Source: Bradyrhizobium diazoefficiens
GTDB taxonomy: Bacteria; Pseudomonadota; Alphaproteobacteria; Rhizobiales; Xanthobacteraceae
Assembly (NCBI RefSeq): GCF_016612535.1
Contig: NZ_JAENXS010000003.1
Span: 434,001 to 498,000 of the forward strand
Direction: 5' to 3'
DNA length: 64,000 bases
This document shows, in pieces, positions 23,824 through 32,053 of this stretch. The notes beneath the pieces were generated by a model. The model saw only the letters and a list, made by a program, of their open reading frames with translations, had not been told where the DNA came from and ran no database searches. How positions within the stretch are numbered: the first letter of the stretch is position 1; each line of letters opens with the position of its first letter. A program made the translations under genes and the position numbers.

Positions 23824-25164
23824 ATGTGGGGTTTGAGGATCCGGGGCGGGCTCGCCGTCTTGCTTGCAGCGATCGTCTGCGGCGCGTCGCCTGCGCCGGG
23901 CCAGCAGGACTCCGCTGTCCTGTTCCGCAACGTCAAGATCTTCGACGGAAAGAACGGGACGCTCTCAGCTGCGTCCCATGTCTTCGTCAGGAATGGAAAG
24001 ATCGAGAAGATCTCGACCGCGGGCCTCGCGGCCACCGGCCAGGTGATCGACGGCGACGGCCGCGTGTTGATGCCGGGACTGATCGATGCGCACTGGCACG
24101 CAATGCTGGTGCGGCCGACGCCGATGGCAGCCCTTGCGGGCGATATCGGCTACAACAATCTGCTCGCCGCGAGCGAAGCGACCGCGACGCTGATGCGCGG
24201 CTTTACCACCGTGCGCGACATGGGCGGGCCGAGCTTCGGCCTCAAGCAGGCCATCGACGAGGACCTCGTCGCCGGTCCGCGCATCTATCCGTCGGGCGCC
24301 ATGATCACCATCACCGGCGGGCATGGTGACTTCCGCCAGCTTTCCGATTTGCCGCGAACCATCGGCGGCATGCTGAGCCGCATGGAGCGGATCGGCGGCA
24401 GCATGGTCGCCGACAGCCCCGACGAGGTTCGCGTCCGCGCACGCGAGCAGCTGATGCAGGGCGCCTCGCAGGTCAAGCTCACCGCGGGCGGAGGCGTGGC
24501 CTCGCCCTTCAGCCCGTTGGATGTCTCCACCTTCACCGAGCCTGAGCTGCGCGCCGCCGTCGAGGCCGCCGACAATTGGGGCACCTACGTTGCCACGCAC
24601 GCCTATACACCGGTGGCGATCCAACGCTCGATTGCAGCCGGCGTCAGGTGCATCGAGCACGGTCACCTCATGGACGAGGCCAGCGCAAAATTGATGGCGG
24701 AGAAGAGAATCTGGCTCAGCACGCAGCCGTTCCTGGATCTCTCCGGCGCCGCCGCGCTCGGGCCGGCGGAGCTGGACAAGATGCGGCAGGTGGTCGCCGG
24801 CACCGATCGCGTCTATGCGCTCGCGAAAAAATATCACCTCAAGACCGCCTTCGGCACCGACATCCTGTTCTCGAAGGCGCTCGCGGAAAAGCAGGGCTCG
24901 ATGCTGGCCGCGCTGACGCGCTGGTACACGCCGGCCGAAGCGTTGATCATGGCGACGTCGACCAATGCCGAACTCCTGGGCCTGTCGGGTCCGCGCAATC
25001 CTTATCCGGGCAAGCTCGGTGTGGTTGAAGAGGGCGCGTTCGCCGATCTCCTCCTGGTCGACGGCAATCCGCTCGACAACATCGCTCTCGTCGAGGATCC
25101 CGCGAAGAATTTCGTGGTGATCATGAAGGACGGCAAGGTCTACAAGAACGCCTTGGCGCGCTGA
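23824..25164 (+). CDS. Exported amidohydrolase (imidazolonepropionase-like subfamily)
   Basis: 446 residues with a signal peptide (about 1-26, cleaved after APGQ). The TIM-barrel metal ligands are visible: DAHWH (about 83-87), a lysine in VKLTAGGG, ATHAY, EHGH and the catalytic Asp in FGTDILF. This is the binuclear amidohydrolase set of the prolidase/imidazolonepropionase-like group, which cleaves dipeptides or amides. A periplasmic location follows from the signal. It is 25 bases after the HdeD-like gene, in an apparent operon. The substrate is unknown. Confidence 0.88.
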   Translation: MWGLRIRGGLAVLLAAIVCGASPAPGQQDSAVLFRNVKIFDGKNGTLSAASHVFVRNGKIEKISTAGLAATGQVIDGDGRVLMPGLIDAHWHAMLVRPTPMAALAGDIGYNNLLAASEATATLMRGFTTVRDMGGPSFGLKQAIDEDLVAGPRIYPSGAMITITGGHGDFRQLSDLPRTIGGMLSRMERIGGSMVADSPDEVRVRAREQLMQGASQVKLTAGGGVASPFSPLDVSTFTEPELRAAVEAADNWGTYVATHAYTPVAIQRSIAAGVRCIEHGHLMDEASAKLMAEKRIWLSTQPFLDLSGAAALGPAELDKMRQVVAGTDRVYALAKKYHLKTAFGTDILFSKALAEKQGSMLAALTRWYTPAEALIMATSTNAELLGLSGPRNPYPGKLGVVEEGAFADLLLVDGNPLDNIALVEDPAKNFVVIMKDGKVYKNALAR

Positions 25165-25206
25165 CAAGAGCGCACGTCGATTGCGCCTCGCGAATGCAAG
25201 TCACCC

Positions 25207-25244
25207 AAAAAGTTGCGGCCAGCCATTGGGGGATGGCTGGCCGC
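25207..25244 (-). terminator. Rho-independent terminator of BTLCP gene
   Basis: GCGGCCAGCCAT and ATGGCTGGCCGC form a perfect 12-base stem with a six-base loop. On the minus strand it is followed by AACTTTTTGGG. It lies 64 bases past the stop at 25308. Confidence 0.8.
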
Positions 25245-25263
25245 GCGCGAACCGGTCTGGGAC

Positions 25264-25305
25264 GGGGAGGGGTGGGGATGTGACCGGGTCGCGTAACTCC
25301 TTGTT
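25264..25305. repeat. G-rich repeat copy 1
   Basis: GGGGAGGGGTGGGGAT at 25264-25279 and ACTCCTTGTT at 25296-25305, separated here by 16 bases. The same two blocks stand directly joined at 37684-37709. This copy lies in the 3' untranslated part of the BTLCP gene, between its stop and its terminator. Confidence 0.5.
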
Positions 25306-25307
25306 GA

Positions 25308-25934
25308 CTACTGATCTCGGGCGCTGGCGGTGGACACTGCCGGCTTGGTATCGCCCAGCGAGACCCAGACGTTGGGATCGCTCTGCGACTGGCGCTTGAC
25401 GAAGCGGTAGCCGGTCTCCGTCCAGGCAACGACGTTCTCGTTCTGATTGTCGAGAACGAACTCGCCCTTGTCGGTCTTCACCGTCAGCACCGCGTGTCCT
25501 TCATTCTTCTTGTCGCGCACGACGGTGATGAGCAGGGCCTCGCGCGGCCATCCGGCATCCATCAGCATCTTGCGCTTCAACAGCACGTAGTCTTCACAGT
25601 CGCCGTAACCGTCGGTCGGCAGCGACCATTTCTCGATCACGCCCCAGTGGTCCTGGTCGGTCAAAGGCTTGATGGTCTCGTTGACCCAGCGATTGACCTT
25701 GGTCAGGTCGCGCCACGCGGTCTGCGACATCACGATGTCGCGCGGCTGCGTCGGCCCGCTCTGACACTGAGCGGTATTCTCTGCACAAAACTCGACCCAG
25801 CCGATCGGCGCACGCGTGGTGTCGCCGAGGCTTGCGTAGAGCAGACGGCTTTCACCGGCCTGCGCTGTCGCGCTGATCCCGAAGAGCATGGCGGCAAGCG
25901 CCAATCCCTTCCCCTGTCCCCTGAAGTCCAACAT
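25308..25934 (-). CDS. Bacterial transglutaminase-like cysteine protease (BTLCP family)
   Basis: 208 residues with a signal peptide (about 1-26, ending AQAGE). The catalytic triad of this family is visible: Cys in GYGDCEDYVLLKR, His in EGHAVLTVKTD, and Asp in FVLDNQNE. Family members such as LapG are periplasmic proteases controlled by c-di-GMP receptors. Here no LapD or adhesin gene is adjacent, but a tandem PilZ gene lies 300 bases upstream. The start at 25934 gives the standard signal peptide. It has a strong terminator downstream and an AT-rich leader upstream. Confidence 0.9.
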   Translation of the reverse strand: MLDFRGQGKGLALAAMLFGISATAQAGESRLLYASLGDTTRAPIGWVEFCAENTAQCQSGPTQPRDIVMSQTAWRDLTKVNRWVNETIKPLTDQDHWGVIEKWSLPTDGYGDCEDYVLLKRKMLMDAGWPREALLITVVRDKKNEGHAVLTVKTDKGEFVLDNQNENVVAWTETGYRFVKRQSQSDPNVWVSLGDTKPAVSTASARDQ

Positions 25935-26262
25935 TGCGGCCCCCGTTTCTTGTTGGGACCACATTTCGCACGGAGCTTTTGAGTTGCCGCTAAGTCGGCC
26001 AAGTCAAGTCGAGACGAATACAAGTAAAACGTGCGGCTAATTCGATTTATACTTGAGTAGAATTCAAGTAAAATTCGAGAATACTGTAATTGATTCAAAT
26101 TTTAGCGATTAACGCGGAAACGCTGGCGGAGCCGCTGTTTTGCCTGCGAACCGGCCGCGCGTTAACCCGCCCGAGGCCGCCACCACGCGTGAAAAGGTCG
26201 CGTCCGCATTGCGGAGGCCGCCTTTGAGGCTGGAAAAGCAGGGGTTTTAGCGTGGTCGCGCT
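25935..26262. other. AT-rich intergenic region
   Basis: The part 25990-26108 is far richer in A and T than its surroundings, with an inverted repeat at 26050-26070 and two copies of CAAGTAAAA (near 26020 and 26065). It probably holds the promoter of the BTLCP gene. No coding frame is evident. Confidence 0.5.
26050..26070. repeat. Inverted repeat in AT-rich leader
   Basis: TACTTGA, seven bases, TCAAGTA: perfect seven-base arms about 115 bases upstream of the BTLCP start. It is a candidate regulator site; no owner is identified. Confidence 0.35.
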
Positions 26263-26874
26263 TTACCGCGCGGTAACGCTCTCTTCGAGAGTCTCGATCG
26301 GCTGCGAGTGCAAGAACTCCAGCGCGAAGCCGTCCTCGATGTTTCGGACCACGCGGCCCTGCACCCGGCCGAGCAGAACCGTCGATTTCAGCGGCGGCCG
26401 GTTCTCCGCGGCAATAGCGGCACCCGACAGCGAGAGGTCGATGATGCGGCAGGTCATCTTGGTGCCGTCTTCGAGCGTCAGCACCGCGATCGGGTTGCGC
26501 GGCACGATACGGTCGTGGCGGCGGTCCTCCGGCAGATTGAGGATGTCGCGGTTGGCGAGCCAGGTCAGCTGAGCCGCGAGCTTGTCGCGCTTGCGCGGCG
26601 TCGCGCCGACCGTCATGGCGAAGCCGTTGTCGATGATCCGGGTGATCTTGCCCTCGACCCGGCCGATATGGTCGAGATAGGCGACCACGCGGTCGCCGAC
26701 ATTGCCGATGCCGGGCGCCAGCAGTGCGAGCCCGCCGGGCGACATGTTGATCACCTGGCAGGGGAATTCACGGCGGTCAGGCAGCATGTAGCGGCCGAGC
26801 AGGTGCACCTTCACCCGCTGGAAGCGCCGACGTTCCTCGGCGGCCGGAAGAAATTTTTTGTTCGCCAACGCCAT
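26263..26874 (-). CDS. Tandem PilZ-domain protein
   Basis: 203 residues with two PilZ domains. The first has RRRFQRVKVH (about 13-22) and NMSPGG (about 48-53). The second has RRHDRIVPR (about 120-128) and DLSLSG (about 148-153). Both therefore carry the RxxxR and (D/N)xSxxG elements that bind cyclic di-GMP. There is no membrane segment or catalytic domain, so it is a cytoplasmic effector. The ATG at 26874 is favoured; longer starts add a basic stretch of 18 residues. A near-CtrA box lies 59 bases upstream, hinting at cell-cycle-timed expression. Confidence 0.88.
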   Translation of the reverse strand: MALANKKFLPAAEERRRFQRVKVHLLGRYMLPDRREFPCQVINMSPGGLALLAPGIGNVGDRVVAYLDHIGRVEGKITRIIDNGFAMTVGATPRKRDKLAAQLTWLANRDILNLPEDRRHDRIVPRNPIAVLTLEDGTKMTCRIIDLSLSGAAIAAENRPPLKSTVLLGRVQGRVVRNIEDGFALEFLHSQPIETLEESVTAR

Positions 26875-26932
26875 TTTCACTACCCGACCCCCCGCCCGGG
26901 CGGAGTCCGGGACGACCCTAAGGTGCACAGGG

Positions 26933-26947
26933 TTAATGCCGCGTTAT
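26933..26947. promoter_or_regulatory. Near-consensus CtrA-type box
   Basis: On the minus strand ATAACGCGGCATTAAC, i.e. TTAA-N7-TTAAC with only the first T changed to A. It is placed 59 bases before the tandem PilZ start and overlaps the end of the MFS gene. Confidence 0.3.
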
Positions 26948-28113
26948 GATCTGGCGCGGCGATGACGGACCGACGCAATGCGTTCAAAAAGCCACATCAG
27001 CGGCGGGCAGGCGAGCACGGCCAGCGCACCGAGATCGAGCGCGACCGCGGCCGTTCCGGCCGATTTGGCCAGCCGGCCTGCGATAGCCGGACCCAGCATC
27101 ATCGCGGCATAGAAGAGGGTGTAGAACATGCCCATCCCGATCGCCCGCGTCGCCGGGGCGAGCACGCGGGCCGGCAGACTCATGATCGGCCCGGCCGGAT
27201 GGCCGCTGACCAGGCCGATCAGGACGAGGATCGGGATCACCGCGTCGGACCGCGGCAGCCACGCCAGCAGCAATGCGACCGCAAGGCTCGCCGCAACCGC
27301 GAGTGTCAGCGGCCGCCCGGTCCGGTCGGCGATGAGGCCGCCCGCCGGCACCGAGATCACCGACAGCCACAGCACGAGGCTGATCGCGGAGCCTGCCGCC
27401 GCGATGCTCCAGCCGCGCTCGGCCAGGAGCGAGGGGCCGAACGAGAAGATCATGGCGAAGCCGACATTAAAGAGGCCCCAGATCAGGCCTGCGACGACCA
27501 CTGCCAACAGCGCGAGGGGATCGAGCCGCGCCGAGGCGGCCGCCGTCGCGATGGCTGTCGTGGGCGGCTGATAGAGAGCGATCAGCACGATGCCGACCAC
27601 CGTCAGCGCAGCCGCCGCCAGGAATACCGTGCCGGCGCCATGGGCGATGCCGATCGCCGGCAGCACCAGCAGCGAGATCGCCACGCCCGTTGGCCAGGAG
27701 CTGACGAAGATCGCCATGGCGGTTGCGATCTCCTTTCCGGCGAACCAGTCGGCGCCCATCTTGGTGAGCTGCACCGTCAGCAGCACGCCGCCAGCGCCGG
27801 AGGCGAGCCGTCCGGCCATCTGCAAGCCCCAGATGTCAGTGGTCGCCATGACGAGGCTGCCGGCCGTCATCAGCAGCAGGGCCGCGATCGTCGTCGGCTT
27901 GTCGCCAAACCTCCGGCCGATCGCGCCGCCGGGCAGCGCCAGCACGATACCCGGGGTGAAATAGAGCCCGATCAGGAGGCCGATATCGGCGAGCCCAACG
28001 CCGAACGTCTTCTCCAGGAGCGGCGCGACCGCGGCCACGCTCTGGAACTGGAACGCAATGGTGAGGCGAACGACGAACAGGATCGCAAGAATGGCCCAGC
28101 GATTGCGCAACAC
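26944..28113 (-). CDS. MFS transporter (NimT/CynX-like)
   Basis: 389 residues and 12 membrane helices, taking the GTG at 28113, which follows GGGGAG by five bases. The frame runs upstream to 28227, but that part (cysteine- and arginine-rich) does not fit. A motif-A-like loop, GGAIGRRFGDKP, follows helix 2 and a second, GGLIADRTGRP, starts the second half. Length and pattern match the cyanate/nitroimidazole permease branch. The substrate is unknown. It ends 69 bases before the PilZ start, so read-through into that gene is possible. Confidence 0.85.
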   Translation of the reverse strand: MLRNRWAILAILFVVRLTIAFQFQSVAAVAPLLEKTFGVGLADIGLLIGLYFTPGIVLALPGGAIGRRFGDKPTTIAALLLMTAGSLVMATTDIWGLQMAGRLASGAGGVLLTVQLTKMGADWFAGKEIATAMAIFVSSWPTGVAISLLVLPAIGIAHGAGTVFLAAAALTVVGIVLIALYQPPTTAIATAAASARLDPLALLAVVVAGLIWGLFNVGFAMIFSFGPSLLAERGWSIAAAGSAISLVLWLSVISVPAGGLIADRTGRPLTLAVAASLAVALLLAWLPRSDAVIPILVLIGLVSGHPAGPIMSLPARVLAPATRAIGMGMFYTLFYAAMMLGPAIAGRLAKSAGTAAVALDLGALAVLACPPLMWLFERIASVRHRRARS

Positions 28114-28216
28114 CCCATCTCCCCAGCCGCCGCCGGCGAGCGTGCGAGGCTGGACCGATTGTGTCAACGGGCTTCGACCGCGCTCCCTCCCTGCGCAGCA
28201 GCATGATCGACGTGTG

Positions 28217-28594
28217 CTACTGGCCAATCCACCCCTTCAGAATGTGGACGAGGTCGAAGACGCTGTAAGGCTTGTGCAGATATCGTCCACCCACCGGGAG
28301 GTCGTCCTCACGCAACCTGAGCTGGCCGGACGTTGCAATGATCTTGATGGGCGGCCAACGCACGCGGATCAGATGGGCGAGTTGAAGGCCGTCGATCGAA
28401 CCGGGAATTTGGACGTCGGTGAACACGACCCAGGTGTCACTTCGCTTTTCGAGTATTGAAATGGCCTCCGACCCGGTGCCTGCTTCCAGGGCGTCGAATC
28501 CTGCGTCTTCAATCGTCAGGACGGCCGCCTGCCGAAGCAGCGGCTCGTCCTCGACAACGAGCACGACGGGCCGGCCACGTGCTTGGGGCTGCAT
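28217..28594 (-). CDS. Single-domain response regulator
   Basis: 125 residues, all of it a receiver domain: VEDEP at about 14-18 (acidic pocket), FTDVQIPGSIDG containing the phospho-acceptor Asp near residue 62, TSG at the switch Thr/Ser position, and HKPY with the conserved Lys. There is no output domain, so it works by protein contact, as CheY- or DivK-like proteins do. GCGAGG before the ATG at 28594 supports that start rather than 28666. No kinase gene is adjacent. Confidence 0.9.
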   Translation of the reverse strand: MQPQARGRPVVLVVEDEPLLRQAAVLTIEDAGFDALEAGTGSEAISILEKRSDTWVVFTDVQIPGSIDGLQLAHLIRVRWPPIKIIATSGQLRLREDDLPVGGRYLHKPYSVFDLVHILKGWIGQ

Positions 28595-28878
28595 CAGTGA
28601 CCTCGCTGCGATTTTGCTGATTTGCGCTTTGAGACCTGCATCCTGGCGCAGGTGCGCTTCATCCACTTCCTACGTCTTGTACCGGACATAGGCGATGACA
28701 CTGGGCGAACATACAATCAGGAGCTTCGTTCCGGGTCAATCTGGCAAAAGGCTGGAATTTGTAGGGAATTTGGCATCCGTGTCAGGCGTGATGACCCAAG
28801 ATGCCGCACACTAGGAGCGTTGCCGCTTATGTCATGGACCGGACGTATTGGGAGGCAAGCAAGCATATAAACCAGACA

Positions 28879-29772
28879 ATGGTGCCGAAACAGGCTATAT
28901 TTCCCGGCTTGCGAGCGAGCCTGTTCGGTCGCCCCGAAGGCAGTTACCGGACCGACAAGGGCCTCGCGCCGATCCTAGTATCAGGCATTCCCGCGGAGCG
29001 TCCCCTCGGAGCGCGCATCCATCCCCCTGCGGTATCACCACCCGACCGACGGGCCGGAAAGCCGCAATTGCACGCACCTTCGACCAGTCCGCTGGACAAC
29101 AAGTTACTTGCGTCGTTGCCGCGCAGGGATTTCGACGTGCTCGCCGGGCATTTGACCCAGGTGTCGATACCGCAGGGTGAAGTCGTCCACGAGGCCGGCG
29201 CCGAGGTGGACCAGGTTTACTTCCCGCACAACGGCATGTTCTCGTTGCTCGCCGTGATGCGTGACGGCAAGGCCATCGAAACCGCGACCGTGGGCCGCGA
29301 GGGCGTGGTTGGTGCGATGGCGGGGCTCGGTCTGTACAAGTCGCTGGTTCGCGCCACGGCCCAATTGCCGGCGTTCGCAAGCAGGATCCCCTCAACGTCG
29401 TTCCGGCGCGCGGTTGCGGCAAGTGCTGCGCTTCGCGACGTCTGCATACGCTACAACGAGGTGATGCTGACGCAGGCGCGCGTCACCGCCGCATGCAATG
29501 CGCTGCACCCGATCGAGGAACGTTTTTGCCGGTGGCTCCTGCAATCGGCCGACCGCGCAGCAGGCGATACCCTGACATTGACGCACGAGTTGCTGGCGGA
29601 GATGCTCGGCGTGCGCCGAACGTCGGTCACGGAGGTCGCCCGCAAGATCCAGGACAAGGGCGTCATCGCCTATACCCGGGGCGTCATCACGATCCTCGAT
29701 CGGCCCGCGCTCGAGCGGCTGTCCTGCGAGTGCTACAAGACGCTGGTCGAGCAGGAAGCAACGCTCACCTAG
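28879..29772 (+). CDS. Crp/Fnr-family transcriptional regulator
   Basis: The C-terminal 230 residues are a complete regulator: a cyclic-nucleotide-binding-type beta-roll (about 80-190; FPHNGMFSLLAVMRDGKAIETATVGREG) and a winged helix-turn-helix (LTHELLAEMLGVRRTSVTEVARKI). The usual cAMP phosphate-binding Arg/Ser pocket is not obvious, as in many Rhizobiales members of this group. The first 65 residues from the ATG at 28879 are Pro/Arg-rich and atypical, so the true start may be near 29068 (a TTG). It overlaps the convergent small gene by four bases. Confidence 0.8.
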   Translation: MVPKQAIFPGLRASLFGRPEGSYRTDKGLAPILVSGIPAERPLGARIHPPAVSPPDRRAGKPQLHAPSTSPLDNKLLASLPRRDFDVLAGHLTQVSIPQGEVVHEAGAEVDQVYFPHNGMFSLLAVMRDGKAIETATVGREGVVGAMAGLGLYKSLVRATAQLPAFASRIPSTSFRRAVAASAALRDVCIRYNEVMLTQARVTAACNALHPIEERFCRWLLQSADRAAGDTLTLTHELLAEMLGVRRTSVTEVARKIQDKGVIAYTRGVITILDRPALERLSCECYKTLVEQEATLT

Positions 29773-29963
29773 CTTGGCGATTTGAGGCCGGGCGACGTCA
29801 GCCATTCGTTGATGTGAGCGGCGGTCTCGAGCTGCCTGATCTTCTTCAGCAGCGCATCCTTCTCGGGACTGTGCTGGAGGGCGGCAGCCCGTGCTTCCAG
29901 GCGCGCCCTTTCGGCGGCTATCTGGCTTTCGAACGAATGCGGTCTGGATCGCTTCCGCTGCAT
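29769..29963 (-). CDS. Small conserved protein of unknown function
   Basis: 64 residues: MQRKRSRPHSFE, then a helical Glu/Arg/Ala-rich stretch (about 13-45) likely to form one long amphipathic helix, ending AAHINEWLTSPGLK. Composition and third-position bias look coding, and I recall near-identical short proteins in Bradyrhizobium. It has no membrane segment. Convergent with the Crp-like gene, it overlaps its last four bases. Confidence 0.7.
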   Translation of the reverse strand: MQRKRSRPHSFESQIAAERARLEARAAALQHSPEKDALLKKIRQLETAAHINEWLTSPGLKSPS

Positions 29964-30062
29964 GATAATCGGACACTACGCGCCTGAGCCCCGGATCATA
30001 GCGAATGACCTATGGGTTCGTCAGTTCGGTGGCCGACACAATCCGGCTGGTCGCAGTGGCTT

Positions 30063-30152
30063 CGTAGGGTGGGTTAGTTAGCGACAGCGTAACCCACCTC
30101 TTTTTTCGTTCCTCGGAGGAATGGTGGGTTACGCTGTCTAACCCACCCTACG
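30063..30152. repeat. Palindromic intergenic repeat (REP-like), 90 bases
   Basis: Left arm begins CGTAGGGTGGGTTAG and ends GACAGCGTAACCCACC. The right arm is its reverse complement, GGTGGGTTACGCTGTC onward, to CTACG. The left arm has a few extra bases in the middle. The loop holds a T-run. It lies between the small gene at 29769 and the alcohol dehydrogenase gene. Confidence 0.8.
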
Positions 30153-30243
30153 AATTCCCGCAGCGCTTGGCATCACCGCGCCCCTCACATACGTTTCCCC
30201 TCAGCCCGCACCATCAACATAAGACGGGCATCGAGGACACACC

Positions 30244-31395
30244 ATGGAATCAATCCGCGTCTGCACGCACGCCGGGCCGGGCACTGACCCCGTCATTCGC
30301 ACCGTGCCGTGGCCCAAGGTCGGCAGCAAGGCTGCCCTGATCAAGATCGGCGCGTGCGGCGTCTGCGGCACCGATCTGCATATCCTGAAAGGTCATTGGC
30401 CGAAACCGCTGCCCTGGCCGTTCACGCTCGGGCACGAGCTCGGCGGTGTCATCGTCGAATGCGGCGACGCGTTCACCGAAGACTTCATGAGCAAGCCGCT
30501 TCACGTCGGATCGAAGGTGATGATTCCGCCGCTGATGCCGTGTGGGCGCTGCTATTACTGCATCCATTATCCGCAGACTGCCAACAAGTGCCTGACGCCG
30601 GTCTATTACGGCCGCTATCTCGGCTTCGACAAGGCGCCGCATATGTGGGGCGGCTGGGCCGAATATGTCTATGTCGATCTCGACATGCTGCCGGGCACCA
30701 AGATCTACAAGCTGCCCGACGACATGTCGCTGCGGCTCGGCGCGCTGTCGGAGCCGCTGACCTCGTGCATTCGCGCCTTCAACCGCGCGAGCCGCGCTGG
30801 CGGCTTCAGTTGGGGCGACGCGGTGGTGATCCAGGGCTCCGGCCCGATCGGCATTCTGGCGGTCGCCGCTGCAAAGGAGATGGGAGCAGGGCGCGTGATC
30901 TGCGTCGGCGCGCCGGAGGAGCCGCGCCTCAAGCTCGCCCGCGCGTTCGGCGCCGAAGCCACCGTGAACATCGAGGAGCTCACATCGCCGCAAGACCGCA
31001 TCGCACGCGTCCGCGAGATCGTAGGCCATTTTGGCGCCGACCTGGTGATGGATTGTTCGGGCCACCCCTCAGCCGGCCCCGAAGGCATCGAGATGCTGCG
31101 TGACGGCGGCACCTATGTCGAGATGGGCCAGTTCACTGATGCCGGCTCGATCGAGACGTCATGGCATCGCATCTGCACCAAGGACCTCAATTTGCTCGGC
31201 TCCTGGGGCTTTACCGCGAATGATCTGCCGCTCGGCGTCGACATGCTTTACCGAACGCGCAACAAATATCCTTGGCTGAAGATGCAGACGATCTATCCGT
31301 TCACGGAGGCCGGCGTCGCACAGGCGGTGAAGGATGCCGTCGCGATGAAGACGGTGAAGTCGACGATCGTGCCGTGGCCGGAGCTGGTGGAGTGA
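30244..31395 (+). CDS. Zinc-dependent alcohol dehydrogenase family protein
   Basis: 383 residues of the medium-chain dehydrogenase type. The catalytic zinc site is GVCGTDLH (Cys about 39) and GHELGG (His about 69). The structural zinc cysteines are in MPCGRCYYCIHYPQTANKC. The Rossmann motif QGSGPIG is near residue 200. It is NAD(P)-dependent and oxidises or reduces an unknown alcohol or polyol. The insertion before the structural zinc loop and the length of 383 place it in the threonine/sorbitol dehydrogenase-like branch. It starts at ATG with GAGGACACACC before it. Confidence 0.9.
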   Translation: MESIRVCTHAGPGTDPVIRTVPWPKVGSKAALIKIGACGVCGTDLHILKGHWPKPLPWPFTLGHELGGVIVECGDAFTEDFMSKPLHVGSKVMIPPLMPCGRCYYCIHYPQTANKCLTPVYYGRYLGFDKAPHMWGGWAEYVYVDLDMLPGTKIYKLPDDMSLRLGALSEPLTSCIRAFNRASRAGGFSWGDAVVIQGSGPIGILAVAAAKEMGAGRVICVGAPEEPRLKLARAFGAEATVNIEELTSPQDRIARVREIVGHFGADLVMDCSGHPSAGPEGIEMLRDGGTYVEMGQFTDAGSIETSWHRICTKDLNLLGSWGFTANDLPLGVDMLYRTRNKYPWLKMQTIYPFTEAGVAQAVKDAVAMKTVKSTIVPWPELVE

Positions 31396-31515
31396 CAGGA
31401 CGAAGGCAGGCATGGCGCCGTCCGCCTTAAAAGTTCCATCAATAATCCCCGAGATACCCGCACGAAGGTGAAACTTAGGCCGGGGTTCCCGCTTTCACTG
31501 TGCGGGAGAACAGTT

Positions 31516-32028
31516 GTGAAGCGCATCCTGAAACCCGTCACCTACATCCTGGCTGCCATCTACTTCCTGGTCGATGCGGTGTTCATGGCCGTGGCGATGC
31601 CAATCTCCCATTGGCTTGCGCGGCATTTCGAATTCAAGTGGTTGCGCGCCTGGATCAAATCGCTGCCGCCTTACCCTTCGCTGGCGCTGTTCTCCGTGCC
31701 CGTGATCATTCTGGAGCCGATCAAGCCGGTGGCCGCATACCTCGTCGCGACCGGTCAGTTCCTGAGCGGTGTGGCGGCGTTTGTCGGCTGCGAGCTGCTC
31801 AAGCTGGTGCTGGTCGAACGCCTGTTCCATCTCACGCGTGACAAGCTGATGCGGATTCCGGCGTTCGCGTGGGGTTACGGGAAGTTCACCGAGATGAGGG
31901 CGTGGCTGGAGGCAACCGAAGCCTGGCGCGCCATCCGCGCCCTGAGCCGCGCGGCGAAAGACTATGTTGCGCGGACGAGAGCAAGGCTGGCTGGGGGTGT
32001 CAGCAAGCTCGTGACCTCCAGGGATTAG
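31516..32028 (+). CDS. Membrane protein of unknown function
   Basis: 170 residues starting at GTG, with GGGAG seven bases upstream. Three hydrophobic stretches (about 5-28, 55-75 and 80-100) are followed by a basic C-terminal part with TEMRAWLEATEAWRAIRALSR, an amphipathic helix. Trp, Arg and Lys are abundant near the membrane borders. It resembles conserved hypothetical membrane proteins of Bradyrhizobium. No operon partner is evident; the next gene is convergent. Confidence 0.65.
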   Translation: MKRILKPVTYILAAIYFLVDAVFMAVAMPISHWLARHFEFKWLRAWIKSLPPYPSLALFSVPVIILEPIKPVAAYLVATGQFLSGVAAFVGCELLKLVLVERLFHLTRDKLMRIPAFAWGYGKFTEMRAWLEATEAWRAIRALSRAAKDYVARTRARLAGGVSKLVTSRD

Positions 32029-32053
32029 AACCGCAGGGACTAGAACCGCGCCT

